Assembly (NCBI GenBank): GCA_036271315.1
Contig: DATBAV010000044.1
Span: 46,673 to 110,672, forward strand
Direction: 5' to 3'
DNA from: VRUE01 sp036271315
Lineage (GTDB): Bacteria; Actinomycetota; Thermoleophilia; Solirubrobacterales; 70-9
Length of the DNA: 64,000 nucleotides
The position numbers and the translations under genes were made by a program. Below are positions 61,597 through 64,000 of the stretch, in pieces (position 1 is the stretch's first letter; the number at the start of each line of letters is the position of its first letter). Under the pieces are notes generated by a model that was given only the letters and a program-made list of their open reading frames with translations, was not told the origin of the DNA and made no database searches.

Positions 61597-62085
61597 GTGG
61601 AGCAGGTCGCCGTCATCGGGGCTGGTGGAGCTGAGGATGGTTCGGAGGTCTGGCGGTTGGCCGAGGAGGTCGGGCGGCGGCTCGGGGAGGCCGGCGCCAT
61701 CGTTGTCTGCGGAGGAAGGGGCGGGGTCATGGCGGCTGTTGCGCGGGGAGCCGCGGCGGCCGGCGGGGAGGTAATCGGGGTGTTGCCGGGGAGCGATCCG
61801 GGGGAAGCCAATCCGGACTGCACCCATGTGGTCGCCACCGGGATCGGGCACGCGCGGAACCTCGCGGTGGTCGGATCGGGAGAGGTCGTCGTCGCGATCG
61901 GGGGTGAGTGGGGGACGCTCTCGGAGATCGGCCACGCGCGGGCGATCGGCCGCACCGTCGTCGCCCTCCGTAGTTGGTCCCTGGTCGGTCGCGACCGTAT
62001 GGAGGGCGCCCCCGGCGTCATCCCGGTCCAGACCGCCGAGGAGGCGGTGGCGGCTGTCTTGGCCGAGCTGCGGCTGGCCGACTGA
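61597..62085 (+). CDS. TIGR00725/LOG-like Rossmann-fold protein
   Basis: 162 residues from GTG 61597 (VEQVAVIGAGGAEDG). The longer frame from 61516 would translate the palindrome as an N-terminal tail and is disfavoured. GGRGGVMAAVARGA and GGEWGTLSEIGHARAIG are the GG-x-GG-x-M and GG-x-x-GTL-x-E motifs of LOG/MoCo-carrier-like proteins. The relatives cleave nucleotide monophosphates or bind molybdopterin; TIGR00725 proteins have no proven role. It follows the helicase but is separated by element H. Confidence 0.85.
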   Translation: MEQVAVIGAGGAEDGSEVWRLAEEVGRRLGEAGAIVVCGGRGGVMAAVARGAAAAGGEVIGVLPGSDPGEANPDCTHVVATGIGHARNLAVVGSGEVVVAIGGEWGTLSEIGHARAIGRTVVALRSWSLVGRDRMEGAPGVIPVQTAEEAVAAVLAELRLAD

Positions 62086-62159
62086 GTTCGCACTTTTCTT
62101 CGCTATGCGGTGATTACTGCGAACGCGGGGCGACGTCGTCCGTTTCCTACGATGGGTCG

Positions 62160-62939
62160 ATGAGTGAGACCGCCGACAGCCACAGCACGTCGATCCGCGA
62201 CGAGTTCGCGCACCAGGCAGATGCCTTCGCGCGGAGCCCGACGATGAGCCTTGCGGAGACGCTCGGCGTGGTCGTCGACCTCGTCCCCGCCGACGCCGAG
62301 GCGCGGTGGGTCGAGATCGCCTGCGGACCGGGCCTGATCGCGCGCGCGACGGCGCCCCGGGTCGGCTCGGTGCTGGGTGTCGATCTGACCCCGGCGATGG
62401 TCGAGAAGGCGCGCTCGGAGGCCGCTGCGGCGGGGGCGGAGAACGTCGGCTTCGAGGTCGGCGACGCGACCGCGCTCGACGTCCCTGACGACACGTTCGA
62501 CGGCGCGATCACCCGCTTCAGCCTCCACCACATCCCGGCGCCGGTGCGGGTACTGGAGGAGATGCGGCGGGTGGTGCGGCCGGGCGGTCGGGTCGTCGTC
62601 TCCGATTTCGTGACCGACGACGACGGTGAGGCGGCCGCGTGGCAGGAACAGATCGAGAGACTGCGCGACCCGTCGCATTGGGCGCTGCTCACGCCGTCCC
62701 GCATCGAGGCCTTGGCCGAGCGCGCCGGGCTGACCGCCGACCTCCGGCGCGAGGTCCCCTTCGAGGTCGACTTTGCCGAGTGGCTGAACCGCGGCTCCGG
62801 CGGCCCGGCGAACGCCGCGCTGATCGAGCGCCTCCTGGGCGAAGCTCCGGCGGCGGCCCGAAGCTTCGTCGTCACCGGCGAGGGGGAGGAGCGGACGCTC
62901 CACTACCGCAACTCGCTGCACCGCTGGCGCGTGCCTTAA
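62160..62939 (+). CDS. SAM-dependent methyltransferase (UbiE/Methyltransf_11 type)
   Basis: 259 residues from ATG 62160 (MSETADSHSTSIRDEFAHQA). Motif I: VEIACGPGLIARA. Acid end of strand 2: VLGVDLTPAMVEKA. Then VGDATALDVPDDTFDGAITR and the post-motif SLHHIPAPVRVLEEMRRVV with RPGGRVVVSDFV. Substrate unknown; UbiE/COQ5-like. It ends convergently with the GH15-like gene, the two stops sharing three bases. Confidence 0.9.
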   Translation: MSETADSHSTSIRDEFAHQADAFARSPTMSLAETLGVVVDLVPADAEARWVEIACGPGLIARATAPRVGSVLGVDLTPAMVEKARSEAAAAGAENVGFEVGDATALDVPDDTFDGAITRFSLHHIPAPVRVLEEMRRVVRPGGRVVVSDFVTDDDGEAAAWQEQIERLRDPSHWALLTPSRIEALAERAGLTADLRREVPFEVDFAEWLNRGSGGPANAALIERLLGEAPAAARSFVVTGEGEERTLHYRNSLHRWRVP

Positions 62940-64000
62940 GGCCAGAGTTCGCGCAGCGCGAGGACGGCGAAGGCGCTCGACCAGAGCAGCGGCGTGGTCG
63001 AGGTCGGGATGCCGGTTTGGACCCCGACCCGCTCGGGGAGATCGCCGGCGGGGGTCGCGGCGTGGCGGAGGTCGAGGAGAAGGTTGAGCGCGGCTTGGCG
63101 GAGGGACTCGCTCGAGTGGGCCTCTCCCTCACGAACAGCGTGGAGGTTCGGTCGAGGCCCACTCGAGCCGGTCCTGCGGGCCGTGGCGAGATCCGCGAGC
63201 GCCCATGCGCTCCAGGCGGTCGGTGCGGTCCAAGGGTCCTTGCCGCCAGTCCAGCCTTCGCCGGGGGTGATGCCGTAGGGCGTGCGGTTGTGGGCGAGGT
63301 GCCGCAGGGTTCGTTCCGCTGCCGGATAGAGCGGCGTGAGCTCGAACGGGCGCACCGCCCACCCGGCGGCGGAGTCGAGGCCTGACCCCGGATCCGCCGC
63401 GATCCGCACGAGCCCCCGCGGCGTCCCGAATTCCCGCGCGACCCCACGATGTTGATGGGCCGAAAAACCACGATATGGCGCACTTTTCGGCCCATCAACA
63501 TTGTCGGCGGCGGCGGCCAGGGCGTTGCCGAGGTAGGTGCCGGGGGAGGACTCTTGGTAGTCGGCGCGGTCGCGCCACCGGAACGGCCCGCGGGGAGGCG
63601 AGATGCCGGTGGCGCGGCCGGCGACGGCGACCCAGCCGGCGGCGTCGCCTTGGGCGGCGCGGCCGGGAACCGGGGCGCCGGTTTCGGTGAAGCGCGCGGC
63701 GGCGGCGAGATCGACGTCGGCGAGGAAGCGCGCGACGCGTCGCGCCTCGGCGCGGTGGCCGGACGCCTGGAGCGCGAGCGCCGCGGTCGCGGCGTCGCGG
63801 GGCCAGACGTAGGCCCAACCGTCCCGCGCTCCGGCGGCGACGGCGCCGGTCGTCGGCGAGGTCAGCGCGTGGATCGTCAGCAGCGAGCGCTCGTACATCG
63901 CTTGCGCCCAGTGAGGAGCATCGGCGCCGAGCGGACGAGATCGGGCGAGCCAGCGGCGCGCCTCCCGGGCGGCCGAGCGGATCACGTCACTTGCCGCGGC
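62936..64000 (-). CDS. GH15/glucoamylase-like (alpha/alpha)6-barrel protein, 5' end probably off right edge
   Basis: At least 354 codons, open to the window edge; a GTG at 63985 is the last in-frame start seen, but the true start probably lies outside. WAYVWPRDAATAALALQASG resembles the W-x-RD substrate-binding motif of glucoamylase/trehalase-like GH15 proteins. TPGEGWTGGKDPWTAPTAWS resembles a later E-x-W acid/base region. Two palindromes are embedded in frame (63110-63168 and 63449-63501), coding for the oddly polar inserts around RPNLHAVREGEAHSS and GPKSAPYRGFSAHQH. Function could be glycan hydrolysis or only fold-related. Confidence 0.7.
   Translation of the reverse strand, partial: AAASDVIRSAAREARRWLARSRPLGADAPHWAQAMYERSLLTIHALTSPTTGAVAAGARDGWAYVWPRDAATAALALQASGHRAEARRVARFLADVDLAAAARFTETGAPVPGRAAQGDAAGWVAVAGRATGISPPRGPFRWRDRADYQESSPGTYLGNALAAAADNVDGPKSAPYRGFSAHQHRGVAREFGTPRGLVRIAADPGSGLDSAAGWAVRPFELTPLYPAAERTLRHLAHNRTPYGITPGEGWTGGKDPWTAPTAWSAWALADLATARRTGSSGPRPNLHAVREGEAHSSESLRQAALNLLLDLRHAATPAGDLPERVGVQTGIPTSTTPLLWSSAFAVLALRELWP
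63110..63168. repeat. In-frame palindromic element I, copy of element H
   Basis: 15-bp perfect arms (63110-63124, 63154-63168) and a 29-nt loop; 63111-63169 is 58/59 identical to 61524-61582. It adds about 20 residues to the GH15-like protein. Confidence 0.95.
63449..63501. repeat. In-frame palindrome J in the GH15-like gene
   Basis: Perfect 18-bp arms ATGTTGATGGGCCGAAAA (63449-63466) and its complement (63484-63501), extended to 20 of 21 with the next three bases on each side. The 17-nt loop is AT-richer than the gene. Confidence 0.93.

Overview
ORGANISM. This is a dense bacterial chromosome segment of high GC (roughly two thirds or more by eye) with short intergenic gaps. The content is actinobacterial: ECF sigma/anti-sigma pairs, many TetR regulators, an AccA3-type biotin carboxylase/BCCP fusion, many GTG/TTG starts and overlapping stop/start codons. 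Large secreted proteins with bacterial FN3-like repeats and SC-x6-C repeats, plus paired secreted ferritin-like proteins, fit the class Thermoleophilia (Solirubrobacterales) best. That placement is inference from gene content, not from a marker gene. No rRNA, CRISPR array, transposase, integrase or prophage was seen; the only tRNA is tRNA-Asp at 3.07 kb. LAYOUT. 0-11 kb: truncated flavoprotein, two translationally coupled secreted proteins, polysaccharide deacetylase, a divergent TetR/MFS efflux pair with three tandem operators, small membrane proteins, and an SGNH hydrolase/acyltransferase operon. 11-19 kb: methyltransferase, ECF sigma factor, an operon of three TetR paralogues, twin S51 peptidases, an AbiE-like type IV toxin-antitoxin operon with a long operator palindrome, and ferritin. 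19-29.5 kb: an enolase-superfamily enzyme, then an amine/omega-amino-acid catabolic block (FAD oxidase, Usp, APC permease, class III aminotransferase, PucR regulator, alanine dehydrogenase, semialdehyde-type dehydrogenase). 29.5-35.5 kb: two large secreted proteins, an RTX-type repeat protein and a 1388-residue protein whose N-terminal domain looks like a neprosin glutamic peptidase. 35.6-45.4 kb: a double-TetR fusion, dodecin, assimilatory sulfate reduction genes (rhodanese, sulfite reductase, APS reductase, sulfate adenylyltransferase, APS kinase), a PHP phosphoesterase and biotin carboxylase. 45.5-64 kb: sulfatase, sucCD, DUF4389 and M48 membrane proteins, paired ferritin-like proteins with a SigK/RskA-like pair and a DtxR regulator, a dihydropteroate-synthase-like protein, a DUF1998-type helicase, and a GH15-like protein running off the right edge. 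HOW GENES WORK TOGETHER. The 20-29.5 kb block can be read as one pathway: import an amine or omega-amino acid, oxidise or transaminate it to a semialdehyde with pyruvate as amino acceptor, regenerate pyruvate from alanine with Ald, and oxidise the semialdehyde to an acid. The 37.8-42.4 kb block takes sulfate to sulfide and also makes PAPS. MOST UNUSUAL SIGNAL. More than a dozen long palindromes are spread over the window. Some lie in intergenic gaps of every orientation (convergent, divergent, co-directional); others lie in frame inside coding regions. Two copies at 37.7 and 42.5 kb share one cruciform architecture with compensatory base changes. Two other copies at 61.5 and 63.1 kb are 58/59 identical, one between genes and one inside the GH15-like gene. 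This looks like at least two families of small palindromic repeats colonising the genome, including coding sequence, and is the best candidate here for something undescribed.
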